DNA of 5,649 nt from WLWS01 sp047638675 (GTDB lineage Bacteria; Pseudomonadota; Gammaproteobacteria; Eutrophobiales; Eutrophobiaceae), in the NCBI GenBank assembly GCA_047638675.1, contig JBLIML010000249.1:1-5649 (forward strand), read 5' to 3'. A program made the translations under genes and the position numbers. The notes below the pieces were generated by a model. The model was not told the DNA's origin. It was given only the letters and a program-made list of their open reading frames with translations, and searched no databases. This document shows positions 5,089 to 5,649 of this stretch, piece by piece (positions within the stretch are counted from its first letter, which is position 1; the number at the start of each line of letters is the position of its first letter).

Positions 5089-5457
5089 ATGGACATTAAA
5101 CCCATTAAGACTGATGCCGACTACCGAGCGGCATTAAAAGAAATTGAAAGCTTGATGATGGCAAGCCCCGACACTCCGGAAGGCGAAAAACTGGATGTAA
5201 TGGTCACCCTGATCGAAGCCTATGAAGCCAGGCATTTCCCATTGGACTTGCCCGACCCCGTAGAGGCCATCAAGTTTGAAATGGAACGCAAAGGATTAAC
5301 CGTAAAAGACCTCGAGCCAATGATTGGTAAGAGTAATCGTGTCTATGAAATTCTAAACCATAAACGTTCGTTGACTTTGAAAATGATCTGGAAACTGCAT
5401 GAAGGTTTGGGTATTCCTGCGGAGTCACTTATCAAGCCACCACAAGCTCATATCTAA
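5089..5457 (+). CDS. higA: HigA-family antitoxin with helix-turn-helix domain, 122 aa
   Basis: This is the antitoxin and autorepressor partner of the upstream toxin. The start is clear: GGAGG at 5077-5081 lies 7 bases before ATG 5089, far stronger than the toxin's start, which would favour antitoxin synthesis. Residues 1-55 form the helical, acidic N-terminal region (for example DYRAALKEIESLM and LIEAYEARHFPLDLPDP) expected to contact HigB. Residues about 58-115 form an Xre/Cro-type helix-turn-helix, with the recognition region near IGKSNRVYEILNHKRSL (79-95) and a final helix ending LGIPAESLI. The full-length family pattern is intact, with no disruption, so the pair is probably functional. 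Its likely operator is the palindrome at 4738-4758. No clear terminator is seen after the stop. Confidence 0.9.
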   Translation: MDIKPIKTDADYRAALKEIESLMMASPDTPEGEKLDVMVTLIEAYEARHFPLDLPDPVEAIKFEMERKGLTVKDLEPMIGKSNRVYEILNHKRSLTLKMIWKLHEGLGIPAESLIKPPQAHI

Positions 5458-5554
5458 ACAAACTCCGAAAGAACACAAACCCTAAGCTGGAATGGTGAAA
5501 AGCTTTAGAACATCACCACCATGCCCAGCGGCCGAGGATCAATGGGGATAGGGA

Positions 5555-5577
5555 TGGAGTGTCTGTCCCAAATAATA
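5555..5577 (+). repeat. Repeat right of higBA joining features of the 56-bp and 15-bp repeats
   Basis: The first 16 bases (5555-5570, TGGAGTGTCTGTCCCA) equal 1622-1637 of copy A. The last 15 (5563-5577) equal 4692-4706. It is therefore the piece that shows all copies belong to one family. The hairpin half is absent or degenerate: CGGCCGAG at 5529-5536 is only suggestive. Confidence 0.6.
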
Positions 5578-5649
5578 ATCGCCATGTGGAAACATGAAGA
5601 TATTGGGGATTGTCTGACGTCGTAGCTGCAGTGAGAGCAAGGCAGATTT

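Noticed and set aside
5492..5520. GGTGA / TCACC inverted pair with an internal AAAGCTTT after higA, as a terminator
   Set aside because: The arms are only five bases with a large AT-rich loop and no T-run follows.

Overview
The window reads as an accessory, island-like stretch of a Gram-negative bacterium, most likely a gammaproteobacterium. That placement is inferred from the Tat-type export signal, the HigB/HigA pair, the IS3-type transposase remnant and the AT-leaning mixed base composition. No gene fixes the genus. No rRNA, tRNA or CRISPR array was seen.

Layout. Positions 2-136 carry the N-terminal part of an IS3-family transposase OrfB that breaks off at about position 100. After a gene-free stretch come four small plus-strand ORFs (422-1281). 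Three encode short membrane proteins, and the second and third overlap by ATGA. The fourth encodes a charged helical protein that lies in the same frame as the third, behind a single TAG. A 535-base gene-free stretch (1282-1816) holds an inverted repeat, the first copy of a 56-bp repeat, a good promoter and a hairpin with a T-run. It leads into the one large gene, a Tat-exported FAD-dependent amine oxidase (1817-3523), which is followed at once by a perfect 14-bp-arm hairpin. Next are two overlapping remnants on opposite strands (3615-4256), the second copy of the 56-bp repeat, and a small membrane ORF. The last module is a complete HigB toxin / HigA antitoxin operon (4769-5457) with a recognisable self-regulated promoter.

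The feature that ties the window together is a repeat family with the core TGTCTGTCCC or CTGTCCC, found at 1586-1641, 4276-4331, 4692-4706 and 5555-5577. All copies point the same way and each falls between gene modules: small membrane ORFs, then amine oxidase plus remnants, then membrane ORF, then higBA. This cassette-like spacing, with a stabilising toxin-antitoxin pair at one end and a broken IS at the other, is the most unusual thing seen. Whether the repeats are recombination sites, REP-like elements or insertion scars cannot be decided from this window.

Functionally, the amine oxidase would act in the periplasm on an amine or amino acid, yielding aldehyde or oxo acid, ammonia and peroxide. 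HigBA would act in the cytoplasm as an mRNA-cleaving toxin with its antitoxin repressor. The small membrane ORFs have no assignable function.
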